Origin: UBA5177 sp002413265
Lineage (GTDB): Bacteria > Chloroflexota > UBA5177
Assembly (NCBI GenBank): GCA_036752825.1
Contig: DAIORV010000006.1
Location: 1-64,000 of the forward strand
DNA: 64,000 nt
Direction of reading: 5' to 3'
Shown here one piece after another: positions 24,371 to 33,803 of this stretch. Every line of letters begins with the position of its first letter. The first letter of the stretch is position 1. The notes under the pieces were generated by a model, which was not told the origin of the DNA, did not search any database, and was given only the letters and a program-made list of their open reading frames with translations. The position numbers and the translations under genes were made by a program.

Positions 24371-25372
24371 GTGATACCCACGGCATTCCTACCTCGCAGA
24401 CTTCAGGTCGCGATCGGCTTCGTTGTGGCTCTCGGCGCCATCGGCGTCGTCGGCTTCACCGTCGAAGGGCACGAGTCGGTTATCGATGCGTTGCTCACGA
24501 CCGTGTCGGCGATTTCCACCGTGGGCTACTCCCCACCGAGGCCTCTGGACACCGGCGGCAAGGCTCTCGCACTCTTGCTCATCGTCGGCGGCCTCGTCGG
24601 CATCGCCCTAGTGATCAGCGCACTCACCGAGTACTTTATGGAAGGACAGCTACAGGGGGCCTGGGAACGTAGAAAGATGGACAAAGCTATTCTCGAGATG
24701 CAAGACCATTTCATCATTTCGGGTTTCGGACGGGTCGGGCAGGAGGTGGCCAAGCAGCTGGCACAAGCTTCCACCCAGTTCGTAGTTCTGGACATCAATC
24801 CCGCCACGCTGTCAATCGCTCGAGACTGCGGTTATGTGTACGTCGAGGAAGACGCCTCTCACGACTCAATACTTCGCCAGGTGGGAATCGAGCGGGCCCG
24901 TGGCCTCCTGGCGTGCGCCGACTCGGACATGAACAACGTCTACGTCACGCTCACAGCTCGCTACCTGAATTCTTCTCTTTACATAGTCGCGCGGGCGGCT
25001 CACGAGGACGCGGTCGCCAAACTGCGAGCAGCCGGGGCCGATCGGGTGATTTCGCCGTACGTGATGGCGGGGCGTCACATGGCTCAAGTGGCAGTTGATC
25101 CTCTCGTCGCTGAACATCTCGATCTGCTGTTCGACGGCACGCGAATCGGGGTCAGCATTCAAGAACTGCCGATTTCGGAAGAGTCCCCTCTCTCCGGCCG
25201 CACGATCAAAGATCTTCATCGGGCAGAACTCGGCGGCGCGTACGTCGTGGCGCTCGATCGTGATGGGCATCGGATGCACCATGTCGAGCCGGAACTGGTG
25301 GTCCTTCCGGGAGATCAGCTCCTCGTCGTGGGAAGTGGAGACTACGTTCGCAAACTGTCTACCATCAGCTGA
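24371..25372 (+). CDS. Two-helix potassium channel with RCK (TrkA-N/TrkA-C) domains
   Basis: 333 residues from a GTG at 24371. Helix 1 (residues 10-30), a pore helix and the selectivity filter STVGYSPPRP near residue 54, and helix 2 (residues 68-92) make a minimal K+ channel pore; tetramerisation is expected. RCK-N (residues 112-230) starts HFIISGFGRVGQEVAKQL with the GxGxxG nucleotide loop. RCK-C (245-333) ends PGDQLLVVGSGDYVRKL. Channels of this MthK/YugO type are gated by ligands bound to RCK. It lies upstream of def with a 19-base gap. Confidence 0.92.
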   Translation: MIPTAFLPRRLQVAIGFVVALGAIGVVGFTVEGHESVIDALLTTVSAISTVGYSPPRPLDTGGKALALLLIVGGLVGIALVISALTEYFMEGQLQGAWERRKMDKAILEMQDHFIISGFGRVGQEVAKQLAQASTQFVVLDINPATLSIARDCGYVYVEEDASHDSILRQVGIERARGLLACADSDMNNVYVTLTARYLNSSLYIVARAAHEDAVAKLRAAGADRVISPYVMAGRHMAQVAVDPLVAEHLDLLFDGTRIGVSIQELPISEESPLSGRTIKDLHRAELGGAYVVALDRDGHRMHHVEPELVVLPGDQLLVVGSGDYVRKLSTIS

Positions 25373-25391
25373 ACCAAGAACGGAGGAGAGG

Positions 25392-25913
25392 TTGGCAGTA
25401 CGCCCGGTTGTTGCGCTGGGAGGACCGAACGATGCGGTCCTGAATCAGAAGGCAAAAAAGGTTCGGCGAGTTGACGATTACACCCGCCAGCTCATAGAGG
25501 ATCTCATCGATACCGTCCGAGCGGCACACGGTGCGGGACTAGCCGCGCCGCAGATCAATGTCCCATTACGGGCGATCGTCACCAACGTCGAAGACAAGCT
25601 TCAGGTGGTACTCAATCCGGAGATCGTGGACGAGTCCGACGAGGAGCTGGAGCAGGACGAGGGCTGCCTCAGCATTCCCGGGTGGTGGGGTCCGGTGCGT
25701 CGCAAAACACGGGTGACGGTGCGCGGGCTCTCGCGAACGGGAAAGCCCATGAAGGTGAGAGCCGAGGACATGGAAGCGCGCTGCTTTCAGCACGAGATCG
25801 ACCATCTGAACGGCATCCTCTTCATCGAACGAATGGACGATCGGTCAAAGTTGTACAAGGTGACCGACGAAGAAAAGGAAGAGGAGATGGAAGAGGAGCA
25901 CGTCTTCGCCTAG
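25392..25913 (+). CDS. def: Peptide deformylase
   Basis: 173 residues from a TTG at 25392, with a good GGAGGAG site just upstream; the longer open frame starting at 25095 is the antisense frame of the channel gene. All three motifs are intact: GAGLAAPQI (motif 1), EGCLSIPGWWG (motif 2, metal-binding Cys) and QHEIDHLNGILF (motif 3, HExxH). The Fe2+ enzyme removes the formyl group from nascent proteins. The acidic C-terminal tail (DEEKEEEMEEEH) is a lineage feature. Confidence 0.95.
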   Translation: MAVRPVVALGGPNDAVLNQKAKKVRRVDDYTRQLIEDLIDTVRAAHGAGLAAPQINVPLRAIVTNVEDKLQVVLNPEIVDESDEELEQDEGCLSIPGWWGPVRRKTRVTVRGLSRTGKPMKVRAEDMEARCFQHEIDHLNGILFIERMDDRSKLYKVTDEEKEEEMEEEHVFA

Positions 25914-25921
25914 CAAGGTCT

Positions 25922-27019
25922 TTAATTCCCTGTTCGCAGTGCCTGTTGATATGCTTCCGCCGTCGCCTCGGCGATTCGCCGATGCGTGAAGTGGTCGAGA
26001 ACCCGTTTCCGACCCCGCTCGCCTAGCTCTTTCCGCATTTTTCTGTCGTCCATCAGCCGGCACATGGCCTCCGCCAAGGCATGTCGATCATTCTCCTGGA
26101 CTATCAGGCCGCCGGCCCCGATGACATGCGGTATCTCGCCCGAGGTGGACCCAATCACCGGGACGCCGGACGACATGGCCTCGATCAGTACCCGGCCAAA
26201 CTGCTCTTTCCACTTCGGGAGAGTCACAGACGGCAGGATGACCACGTCCAATGCGCGCATGAGCGCCGGCATGTCGGTCGAAGGAAGCCTGGGGCGGATT
26301 TCCACCCGTGCACTCAGCTCCAGGCTCTGAATCTTGGTTTCAACCTCTCCTCGAAGGGGACCGTCACCCGCGATGATCATGCGGGCGGAGTGCGGCAGGG
26401 TTGAGAACGCTTGGAGGGCGAGGAGCGGCGCCTTGCCCGGCACCAGACGATTGAGAAAGCCGACCGTAAACGGTCGCCTAGGTCTGGACGACGGGAAAAA
26501 CAAGTCCGCGTCGACGCCAAACTGTGGGATCACGACGACTCGCCGTGAGAACCCCTTTTCGTGCAGCACCTTGGTCGCATCTTCGTTGCCGGCGATGGCG
26601 AGAGAAGACCAACGGTAGACGGCTCGCTCCAGGTCTGAGAACGGCGGAGGATAGCGGAGCATAACGTTTTGCCAGGTAAAAAAGATGCCGGCTGCATTGG
26701 CCCTTCTGGCGGAAAGAAGTCCGAGGAAGGTCGCCAGGTTATACGGTTCCTCGTCCATGTGCACAATGTCCGGCTGGATCTCTCGAATCAGGTGGGAGAG
26801 ACCCGAGTAAAAGTGAAGATGGAAGTGTCCGTTGAGTCGCACCGGAAGAACTCGAAGGGCATAAGAGCCGTTCGCTTCCTCCAATTCTTGAACTGCACCA
26901 CCCTCGTGCCACGCGGGGGGCGCGACCGCAACCACCTCGATTCCTAGCGCGTGGAGCTCTTCTAGCTTTCGCCGGTACAGCCGGTTCACGAACGCTTTGG
27001 AGACTATGAGCGCCTTCAT
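25922..27019 (-). CDS. Glycosyltransferase family 4 (surface polysaccharide)
   Basis: 365 residues. GT-B fold: the N-terminal acceptor half contains HLIREIQPDIVHMDEEPYN, and the C-terminal nucleotide-sugar half contains TVGFLNRLVPGKAPLLALQA, IIAGDGPLRGEVE, and the Ex7E region ALDVVILPSVTLPKWKEQFG ... LIEAMSSGVPVIGSTSGEIP. It is the final gene of the minus-strand operon that starts at ndk. Its start codon overlaps the preceding stop (ATGA). It adds a sugar to a lipid-linked glycan on the cytoplasmic face of the membrane; the specificity is unknown. Confidence 0.9.
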   Translation of the reverse strand: MKALIVSKAFVNRLYRRKLEELHALGIEVVAVAPPAWHEGGAVQELEEANGSYALRVLPVRLNGHFHLHFYSGLSHLIREIQPDIVHMDEEPYNLATFLGLLSARRANAAGIFFTWQNVMLRYPPPFSDLERAVYRWSSLAIAGNEDATKVLHEKGFSRRVVVIPQFGVDADLFFPSSRPRRPFTVGFLNRLVPGKAPLLALQAFSTLPHSARMIIAGDGPLRGEVETKIQSLELSARVEIRPRLPSTDMPALMRALDVVILPSVTLPKWKEQFGRVLIEAMSSGVPVIGSTSGEIPHVIGAGGLIVQENDRHALAEAMCRLMDDRKMRKELGERGRKRVLDHFTHRRIAEATAEAYQQALRTGN

Positions 27020-28170
27020 CGCTCTAGGAGACCTCTGTAAACGGTGACGGTTTCGGCGGCGGTTTGCCGCCAGGAGAATCTTGCGGCTCTGCCAGGACCT
27101 GCCTCGCCTAGACGTTTCCGCTCAGCCTCCGACGAGCAGACCTGTACGATCGCTTCAGCCCAACTGCTCACGTCGTCCGGAGGCAAGAGCAAGGCGGCAC
27201 CTCCCGCCACTTCCTGGAGACTGGTAGCGTCCGAGGAGAGTACTGGCGTGCCGCACGCCATGGCCTCCAGGATCGGCAAACCAAAGCCCTCATACCGAGA
27301 CGGAAAACAGAAGGCGACGGCTCCTCGATAGAGGGCGGGCTTGTCTGCCTCGTCCACGATTCGGAGCACCAGAACGTCTTGCTGCAGAGAACTCTCCTCG
27401 ATGAGCTTGGGGATGTCGAGGTAAAGCCGGTCGGGTCGAGGAAAGTCCGCGACGACTACAAGCTTTATGCCTTCGCGACGTGGAGCTCCGGCAGCTGCCC
27501 ATGCTCTGATGAGTGTCTCGATGTTCTTGCGTCGCTCCGCGCCGCCCAGATAGAGCAGGTACTTCTCCGGAAGCGAGTAAGCGGCGCGAAGGCGCTCTGC
27601 CTCTCCAGGCTCAGGCTTCGCGTTGAAACGCTCATCCGCGGCCTCGTATGTGACACGGATCTGGTCTTCGGGAATGCCGAGCAGTCGAACTATGTCGCGC
27701 TTCGAATGTTCAGAGACGGTGATGATAACTCCGGCGCGCCGGCACGTGGCACGCATCAGGCGGCTGTACAAAGCCGATTGCCTGCTACGGTGATATCCCG
27801 GCACCGCAAGCGGGATCAGATCGTGGATGGTGACCACGACCGGAGCCGAGGAGATGACAGGCGCCGCGAAGGTGGGCGAGTGCAACAGGTCGCTCCCGCG
27901 TATCGCGGCGGCAGCGGGAAACGAGCCGATCTCCCAAAGAAGCTTGTCGGCCCGAGCTGCAAGACCACTTCCTCCGCTTAGTGGCGCTGCAGGGCTCGAG
28001 ATGCGCTCGACGGTGACGCCCGGAAAGGGTTGCTTGCTCCACCGCACGAAGAGCCTGAAGTCCATGTACGGAGCCACCAGTGGTAGCCATCGGACAAGAT
28101 TGGTGAGGTAGATGGCCGTCCCGGACCGTGGGTAGTCGAGCGGAAGTCCGCTGATGGCTATCTCACTCAC
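27016..28170 (-). CDS. Glycosyltransferase family 4
   Basis: 384 residues. GT-B features: GTAIYLTNLVRWLPLVAP at the N-terminus, VVVTIHDLIPLAVPGYH, YLLYLGGAERRKNIETLIRA at the inter-domain sugar site, and FCFPSRYEGFGLPILEAMAC (Ex7E). Both ends overlap neighbouring glycosyltransferase genes by 4 bases. It resembles mannosyltransferases of the WbdA/GT4 type, but the sugar cannot be assigned. Confidence 0.9.
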   Translation of the reverse strand: MSEIAISGLPLDYPRSGTAIYLTNLVRWLPLVAPYMDFRLFVRWSKQPFPGVTVERISSPAAPLSGGSGLAARADKLLWEIGSFPAAAAIRGSDLLHSPTFAAPVISSAPVVVTIHDLIPLAVPGYHRSRQSALYSRLMRATCRRAGVIITVSEHSKRDIVRLLGIPEDQIRVTYEAADERFNAKPEPGEAERLRAAYSLPEKYLLYLGGAERRKNIETLIRAWAAAGAPRREGIKLVVVADFPRPDRLYLDIPKLIEESSLQQDVLVLRIVDEADKPALYRGAVAFCFPSRYEGFGLPILEAMACGTPVLSSDATSLQEVAGGAALLLPPDDVSSWAEAIVQVCSSEAERKRLGEAGPGRAARFSWRQTAAETVTVYRGLLER

Positions 28171-29303
28171 GCACCCGCGACCTCTCTGTACAGCCCTTCA
28201 GTCGCCCGAGCCGCGTCGGCCCAAGAGAAGTTGCGGGCCCTGTTGGGACCGGCCTCTCGGAGCGTCTGGGCGAGATTGGCATCCGAGAGAACACGTTCAA
28301 TTGAAAACGCCATGGCTTCCACATCCTCGGGATCGAACAACAGAGCTGCGTCACCCACTATCTCAGGAAGTGAAGACGTTGAGGCGCAGGCAACCGGGAT
28401 GCCACACGCCAGCGCCTCGAGAGGAGGTATACCGAACCCTTCGTACAGGGACGGATAGACGAATGCATCTGCAGCTCGATAGAGCGCGAGTAGCTCCGGG
28501 TCCCCGGGCTCGACGAATAGCACTTTTCCAACAAGGTCGAGCTCATGCACTCGCTCGAAGATCGGCTGGTACAGCCAGCCCTTTCTGCCGGCGATGACAA
28601 GCCTGTGCTCGTAGCCCCGGGCCCTCAAGATCGCGAAGGCTTCCAAAAGGCGAACGTAGTTCTTTCGCGGCTCGAGTGTACCTACCGACAGAATGTAGGG
28701 TTCTTCTCCCACGAGCTCATGACTGAGAGCTTTCGAATCATCGCCGGGAGTCCCCGGCCTGAGCCAACTGCTCACGCCTTCGTGAATGACTTCGATCCGT
28801 GCAGGATCTGTCCCCAAGCGTTCGACGAGGTCCCGCGCGGTACTCTGCGAGACCGCGATGACTCGGGAAGCCCGCCGCACGGATCTGGGAACCACCGCCT
28901 CCAGATAGTCGCGCAGCGTTGGGTACGCGCATTGAGGCACAGTGAGGAAGGCCAGATCGTGCACCGTGACGATCGACGGCCGGCCCATGGTTGGAGGAAG
29001 CGTGAAGTCCGGCGAATGAAAGATGTCGAAGTTGCCCGTGATTAGCTGGACGGGTACGGGTAGGCGAAGGCGGTGCCAGAGGGCGTTCGTTATGCGGTCG
29101 GAGACGGGAAGCGAGCGCATTCGAAATCGTTCGTCCAAAGGAGGCAGTCCGCCCGGTGGATCTCCTCCGGAGCAGTAGAAGATTCGATAGCGAATGTCGT
29201 CGTCCCTGCCACTGAGCGCCCAGAGGAGCTCCCGCGTATATCTGCCGATGCCGGCTGTTTGACGCACAGCCGAGGTCGCATCGAAGCCGACTGTCAGCGC
29301 CAT
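28167..29303 (-). CDS. Glycosyltransferase family 4
   Basis: 378 residues. GT-B features: TAGIGRYTRELLWALSG, IVTVHDLAFLTVPQCAYP, YILSVGTLEPRKNYVRLLEA, and FVYPSLYEGFGIPPLEALAC. It is closely similar in layout to the neighbour at 27016, suggesting an old duplication, with ATGA overlap. The gap to the flippase-like gene upstream is one base. It is part of the surface-polysaccharide operon. Confidence 0.9.
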   Translation of the reverse strand: MALTVGFDATSAVRQTAGIGRYTRELLWALSGRDDDIRYRIFYCSGGDPPGGLPPLDERFRMRSLPVSDRITNALWHRLRLPVPVQLITGNFDIFHSPDFTLPPTMGRPSIVTVHDLAFLTVPQCAYPTLRDYLEAVVPRSVRRASRVIAVSQSTARDLVERLGTDPARIEVIHEGVSSWLRPGTPGDDSKALSHELVGEEPYILSVGTLEPRKNYVRLLEAFAILRARGYEHRLVIAGRKGWLYQPIFERVHELDLVGKVLFVEPGDPELLALYRAADAFVYPSLYEGFGIPPLEALACGIPVACASTSSLPEIVGDAALLFDPEDVEAMAFSIERVLSDANLAQTLREAGPNRARNFSWADAARATEGLYREVAGA

Positions 29304-29304
29304 G

Positions 29305-30447
29305 TCAGACGGGATGCCGGAAGTGCGACCTCTTGCTCATCAGGTAGACGAGGAACCCGAAGAAAGCCACGCTGTAGTAACTGAGAACGCCATCCATCAG
29401 TACGACCGCGGCTGCATCCGGCTTTGGCACGCCGAGGTAGATGAGCATGCCCCCTAGCCCGGCCTGGACGATTCCAAGGCCCCCGGGGGTGAAGGGCACC
29501 GTCGTCAAAACGGCCGTTCCAAGTGCAAAAAACACCATCGGAGCGAGTGGAATGGTGGAGATCGTATGAGAGGTATGCAGGTGCAGAGCCAGAAACACTA
29601 GCTGGAGGCGCGTCCCCTCAAGAAACCAGATAAGAACCGTGACTGAGAGGAGCAGCGGCACCCGGCGGAAGCTATTGAGCGCGCCCTCCTCGAATGCTGT
29701 GTAGCGATCTTGGAACCTTGCCGGAATAAAGCGCCGGATCTGCGCACTGAACATCTTCATTGCGACTAGCGCAAAAATGCCGAGAATCGCCAGCAGGCCT
29801 CCGAGGAGGAGTATCTTGCCGATTCCCCCGAGTCGATCATGGAACACGAGGAACCCGGTGGCTGCCAGCAACAGGCCAAGGACCAGAATGTCGATGATGC
29901 GCTCGGCAAGCACAGTACCGATGGTCTTCGTCCAAGATATATGGACCCACAGCTTGGCGAGATAGGCACGGTAGAGGTCGCCGAGCTTCGCGGGCACGAC
30001 GCAGTTGACGAACCAAGAGATGTAGATGATCTCACTGAGTCCTCGAATCGTCATCTCGTTCACGGCCGCCGATCGTGGGTCAGATGCGTACGCGTTTTTC
30101 AGCAAGATCTTCCACCGGTAGCCCCGTATTGGAAAGGTGGAGTAATAGACCAGGAACGCCCCGAGATACAGCCAGGGATTGAGGCCCCTAATCCGATGCC
30201 ACAGAGCAGTAGGGTCGATCCCCGCTTTGACAACTACGACCACGATTACCAGCAGTGCGAATGCGAACGAGACAACGGTCTTCCAATTTCCCACTCTCCG
30301 AGAAATGGAAAGGGCTTCCTCCGCCTGCTCATCCGACGGTTCAGTCCATGCGTCGACGCGCCCGTCCTCCGGCGGTTGGGTGATCGGCAACCCTTCCGCG
30401 TCCGCGGCGCCTGGAGCGCCGGCCGAGTCGCTACTCACCGGCATCAA
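29305..30447 (-). CDS. Flippase-like membrane protein (UPF0104 / lysylphosphatidylglycerol synthase TM family)
   Basis: 380 residues. A charged N-terminal tail of about 50 residues is followed by eight or so hydrophobic helices. Family blocks include GAFLVYYSTFPIRGYRWKIL, SEIIYISWFVNCVVPAKLGD (the conserved NxxxPxKxGE-type motif), and PFTPGGLGIVQAGLGGMLIY near the C-terminus. Related proteins lie next to glycosyltransferases and are thought to move glycolipids or aid polymer export. It overlaps the upstream O-antigen-ligase gene by 17 bases. Confidence 0.83.
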   Translation of the reverse strand: MMPVSSDSAGAPGAADAEGLPITQPPEDGRVDAWTEPSDEQAEEALSISRRVGNWKTVVSFAFALLVIVVVVVKAGIDPTALWHRIRGLNPWLYLGAFLVYYSTFPIRGYRWKILLKNAYASDPRSAAVNEMTIRGLSEIIYISWFVNCVVPAKLGDLYRAYLAKLWVHISWTKTIGTVLAERIIDILVLGLLLAATGFLVFHDRLGGIGKILLLGGLLAILGIFALVAMKMFSAQIRRFIPARFQDRYTAFEEGALNSFRRVPLLLSVTVLIWFLEGTRLQLVFLALHLHTSHTISTIPLAPMVFFALGTAVLTTVPFTPGGLGIVQAGLGGMLIYLGVPKPDAAAVVLMDGVLSYYSVAFFGFLVYLMSKRSHFRHPV

Positions 30448-31858
30448 GCGTCAGGGACACCGGGATGAGCGCGACCAGCAGACCCATGAGAGCCGCCATA
30501 CCGTGCACGTAGAGCACGTCGAACAGGTTGTGAGATGCTGTCGCCGCCAAAGCGCCAAGGACGCCGAGCAAAACTGCTACATAGAACCGGCCCGTCACCT
30601 GACGTAATGCGGCGAAACAATACCATAGCGCCGTCCCGATCAAAAAGGTGTATGCGAGCAAGCCGACGACGCCGGCTTCGGCCGCGATGTTTATGTAGTA
30701 ATTGTGGGCGTGGTCAAGAGAAGCATACCAACCGCGTGGATGATAGCGCGGATACGCCGCCGAGTAGTTGCCGATGCCGACTCCCAGAAGAGGATGCGAG
30801 GCGAACATTCGTACGCCGGCCAGCCAATGAGCCGCCCGCTCCACCGCCGAAAAATTTGCGTTTGTGACATTGCCGAATGAAACGTTACCCAAACCGACGG
30901 CGCTAAAAGCACGGTCGACCGGAACTGATGGGATCAAGTTGTATGCAGCCGCGAGCCCGCCAAGCAGAATGGCAACAATCCCGAACTTTATCGCCTCGCG
31001 CGCAGTGCGGCTCAGGAAGCCAAGAACCAGCGCAGAAGCAACCAGACCTGCAATCAGGCCGCCGCGTGACTGACTTGCCAGTAATGCGGTCGCGATGAGG
31101 ACGGCCGAGACCGCGGCCAGCCGTCGCTCGATCTTGCTGGTCCCAAGGGCCGTCAGCGAGATCGCCATGGGCAGTGTCATGTTGAGAAAACCTGCATACG
31201 GGTTGGGCTGGTCGAATGTGCCGTAGGAGCGAAAGAACGGCCGGTGTGCTCCAAAGGCGGCAGGACCCAGCTGGAGCAAGAACTGCGCATATCCAAGGAG
31301 CGCCTCGCTGACTCCCGCGGCGATCAGCACGATGACGATCCATCGCAACGTGCTCCGATCGCGAATGAATTGAGAGGCGGCGAAATACACCACCGCCATT
31401 TCAACCCACTTGAGAATTTCGGGGGCGGAAGCTTTCAGATCACTTGCCTGGGTCACTGAAAGCGCGATGGCGGCGAGAAAAAAGAGTACGTAAGGCGTCC
31501 AAAGGGTCCGGGTAAACGGGTTGGCGCGGTCTCGCGAGGCAACGGCGAGCCAGGCAGCTCCCACTACTGCAACCAGTCCCTCCGTAGGGGTTACCGGCGC
31601 GGCCCCGGCGTGAATTTCCACACCACTACCCCACGGAATGGAGATAACAATGAGCACGAGACCTACGGCGGGGAAGCGGAGCACTAGCACAGTCGCTACG
31701 ACGCCGCTTAGCAGGGCGATCGCATACGTCAACGGCAGGAAGGCGAGGCAGGCCACGGCGACCAGTGCCGCACCAAGCAGCAGCAGGCGAACCACTAACC
31801 ACTTCTTTGCAGTCGATTCCCACTCCATGGCCGCCGAGGCTGGTCGGGCCGAGATCAC
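30431..31858 (-). CDS. O-antigen ligase/polymerase-family membrane protein (copy 1)
   Basis: 475 residues with about twelve hydrophobic helices. The large extracytoplasmic loop carries FASHPLLGVGIGNYSAAYPR and then SLDHAHNYYINIAAEAG, the HxxxN/D-type ligase motif of the Wzy_C/WaaL family. An arginine follows helix 5-6 regions, as expected for binding a polyprenyl-linked glycan. It joins or polymerises glycan units at the outer membrane face. Adjacent to a second, different member (31855-33327). Confidence 0.85.
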   Translation of the reverse strand: MISARPASAAMEWESTAKKWLVVRLLLLGAALVAVACLAFLPLTYAIALLSGVVATVLVLRFPAVGLVLIVISIPWGSGVEIHAGAAPVTPTEGLVAVVGAAWLAVASRDRANPFTRTLWTPYVLFFLAAIALSVTQASDLKASAPEILKWVEMAVVYFAASQFIRDRSTLRWIVIVLIAAGVSEALLGYAQFLLQLGPAAFGAHRPFFRSYGTFDQPNPYAGFLNMTLPMAISLTALGTSKIERRLAAVSAVLIATALLASQSRGGLIAGLVASALVLGFLSRTAREAIKFGIVAILLGGLAAAYNLIPSVPVDRAFSAVGLGNVSFGNVTNANFSAVERAAHWLAGVRMFASHPLLGVGIGNYSAAYPRYHPRGWYASLDHAHNYYINIAAEAGVVGLLAYTFLIGTALWYCFAALRQVTGRFYVAVLLGVLGALAATASHNLFDVLYVHGMAALMGLLVALIPVSLTLDAGE

Positions 31859-33327
31859 GCCGACCCCTCCGTGACGTGCTCACGGCTGCAGAAGAGGACG
31901 AGCGCGCAAAGCATCCAAAACAAAAGGGATAGATCCATAAGAAAGTATGAGTTGTCCACGAGCCCGTGGAGCAGGGAGGCAAGCATGGCCCCGGTTGCCC
32001 CGAGCAGCAAGACGCGCGTCCGACCTGCAAGGCTCCTGCTCCACGCTCCGAAGACTTGGCGCCAGAAGACGACTTGCAGCCAAACAGCTGCTACTAGTCC
32101 CAGGATCCCAGTGGACAGCCAGAAATCGAGCACCTCCTGATGGGGGTGGGACAAGCAGGGCTCGTCGGAAGCATCTTTCTCGTCAAGGTACCCCAGCCCC
32201 CGACAAGGCGAGTAGAGCTGTTGACGCTTCCTCGGAGCGTAGTAGTGGCCGAAGTTATCAGGGCCGATTCCAAGGACCGGATGGTCCCGGATCATGTGTA
32301 TCGATGATCGCCAAATATCAATTCGCTTTTGGCCGGTTTGCGCGTGGCCGGCCTGCAGAAGGTGTACGACAGAATTCGCCTTAACGCCGGCGCCAAGACC
32401 GGCCAGTACAACCACTACCAGTGACGCTACGCGGGTCCAACCAGGACGCAGCGCCATCAGAACGACGGCTGAGGCAGCGACCGCAAACCAGGCGCCTCGT
32501 GAGTACGTATAAGCAAGCGCCACAAACAGCAGGAGGCCACCGGCAAGCATTGGCCAACGCTCGACTCTCCTCCAGGAACCGAACAACACGAAGGCCAGCC
32601 AGAACGGTAAAACCCTGTCCAGCAGCAGACCGAGGTTGTCGGGGCTGCCGTAGAAAGCTTTGACCCGCAGCACCGAACTCCTAGGCACGAGAGACAGGCC
32701 GCTCCCGGTGAGCAGCTGGACGATGCCGACGCACGAGAGGAAGATGCCCACAGCGACAAATGTCGCAACGAGAAGCATCCAATCGGCTCTGCAATCCACG
32801 AAGAGGACGAGAAGAGCGAAAAACAGCACTGGCTCGAGCACGAGTTGATAGAGCGCTCGGAAGGCGAGATGGTGCTCCACGGCCAGAACGCTGCTCAACG
32901 TCGCGGCAAGGACGAAAAGCACGACCGGCGGAGTAAACGGCGACAAAAGCAGACGATCCCAGTTGGGAATCAGCCGCGGACGGATCGCGGCCCGAGCAGC
33001 CAGCGCAATCACGGAAACGGCAAGGAATACTTCCTGAGGCGCCGGCTGAAAATGACTGATGTGCTTAGGGTCCATGAAGAAGGGCGCAGAAGCCGGGACC
33101 AAGACAAGTGACAGGACCGGTTTCCAGAGCGCCAGGCACACGGTTATCAGCAGGGCGAGGAGATAGAGAGGAGCCCAAGGAATCACATAAAAAAGAGACC
33201 CGCTGGTGAGAAGGGCGACGACAGCGATGATGTCGTTTCGCTCGACGTCATCAAACGTGTGGGCGCGTATCAACTCGTGAAGGCCGCTCGAGGCAGCGCT
33301 ACCCGGCGATCCAGCGGTCGACGTCAC
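31855..33327 (-). CDS. O-antigen ligase/polymerase-family membrane protein (copy 2)
   Basis: About 490 residues if it starts at the GTG at 33327, inside the end of ndk; a TTG at 33273 just after ndk is equally possible, and the open frame further back is antisense-like. It has about eleven hydrophobic helices. The Wzy_C loop reads HMIRDHPVLGIGPDNFGHYY, and later SHPHQEVLDFWLSTGILG carries the HxxxL-type ligase motif. It overlaps copy 1 by 4 bases. Two ligase-type genes in tandem suggest one acts as polymerase and one as ligase. Start position uncertain. Confidence 0.82.
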   Translation of the reverse strand: MTSTAGSPGSAASSGLHELIRAHTFDDVERNDIIAVVALLTSGSLFYVIPWAPLYLLALLITVCLALWKPVLSLVLVPASAPFFMDPKHISHFQPAPQEVFLAVSVIALAARAAIRPRLIPNWDRLLLSPFTPPVVLFVLAATLSSVLAVEHHLAFRALYQLVLEPVLFFALLVLFVDCRADWMLLVATFVAVGIFLSCVGIVQLLTGSGLSLVPRSSVLRVKAFYGSPDNLGLLLDRVLPFWLAFVLFGSWRRVERWPMLAGGLLLFVALAYTYSRGAWFAVAASAVVLMALRPGWTRVASLVVVVLAGLGAGVKANSVVHLLQAGHAQTGQKRIDIWRSSIHMIRDHPVLGIGPDNFGHYYAPRKRQQLYSPCRGLGYLDEKDASDEPCLSHPHQEVLDFWLSTGILGLVAAVWLQVVFWRQVFGAWSRSLAGRTRVLLLGATGAMLASLLHGLVDNSYFLMDLSLLFWMLCALVLFCSREHVTEGSA

Positions 33328-33757
33328 GCCGATACTGCAACAGTTCGTCACGTTTGAAATACAGGTCGATCTCGTATTCCGCCGTTTCCTGGGAATCGGA
33401 GCCGTGGATGAGATTTTGTCCGATTTCAAGCGCGTACTCACCACGGATGCTTCCAGGATCAGCGGTGACGGGATTCGTGGCGCCCATGATTCCGCGTGTC
33501 GCCTCGATAGCGTCAGGACCCTCGACAACTGCTACAACCACAGGGGCCGAGGTGATAAAACTGACCAGGCCCTCATAAAACGGCTTGCCTTGGTGAACCG
33601 CGTAATGGCGTTCCGCGAGAGGCTTGTCTATCTGAATCAGTTTCAGTCCGACGAAGCGCAAGCCCTTCTGTTCGAGTCGACTGAGAATGACGCCTGCCAG
33701 TTGACGCTGGACTGCGTCCGGCTTGATGATGACGAGCGTTCGCGGGACATCGGCCAT
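33299..33757 (-). CDS. ndk: Nucleoside-diphosphate kinase
   Basis: 152 residues from the ATG at 33757, with GGAGG at the right distance. All family marks are present: RTLVIIKPDAVQRQLAG, FVGLKLIQIDKPLAERHYA, MGATNPVTADPGSIRG and the phospho-accepting histidine in NLIHGSDSQETAEYEI. It balances nucleoside di- and triphosphates in the cytoplasm. Here it is the first gene of a polysaccharide operon, where it could also supply NTPs for sugar activation, though that is only positional. Confidence 0.95.
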   Translation of the reverse strand: MADVPRTLVIIKPDAVQRQLAGVILSRLEQKGLRFVGLKLIQIDKPLAERHYAVHQGKPFYEGLVSFITSAPVVVAVVEGPDAIEATRGIMGATNPVTADPGSIRGEYALEIGQNLIHGSDSQETAEYEIDLYFKRDELLQYRRDVDRWIAG

Positions 33758-33803
33758 GAACGTCCTCCAACCGTATAGTGATGTGCCTTCGGGGAGCACA
33801 TGG

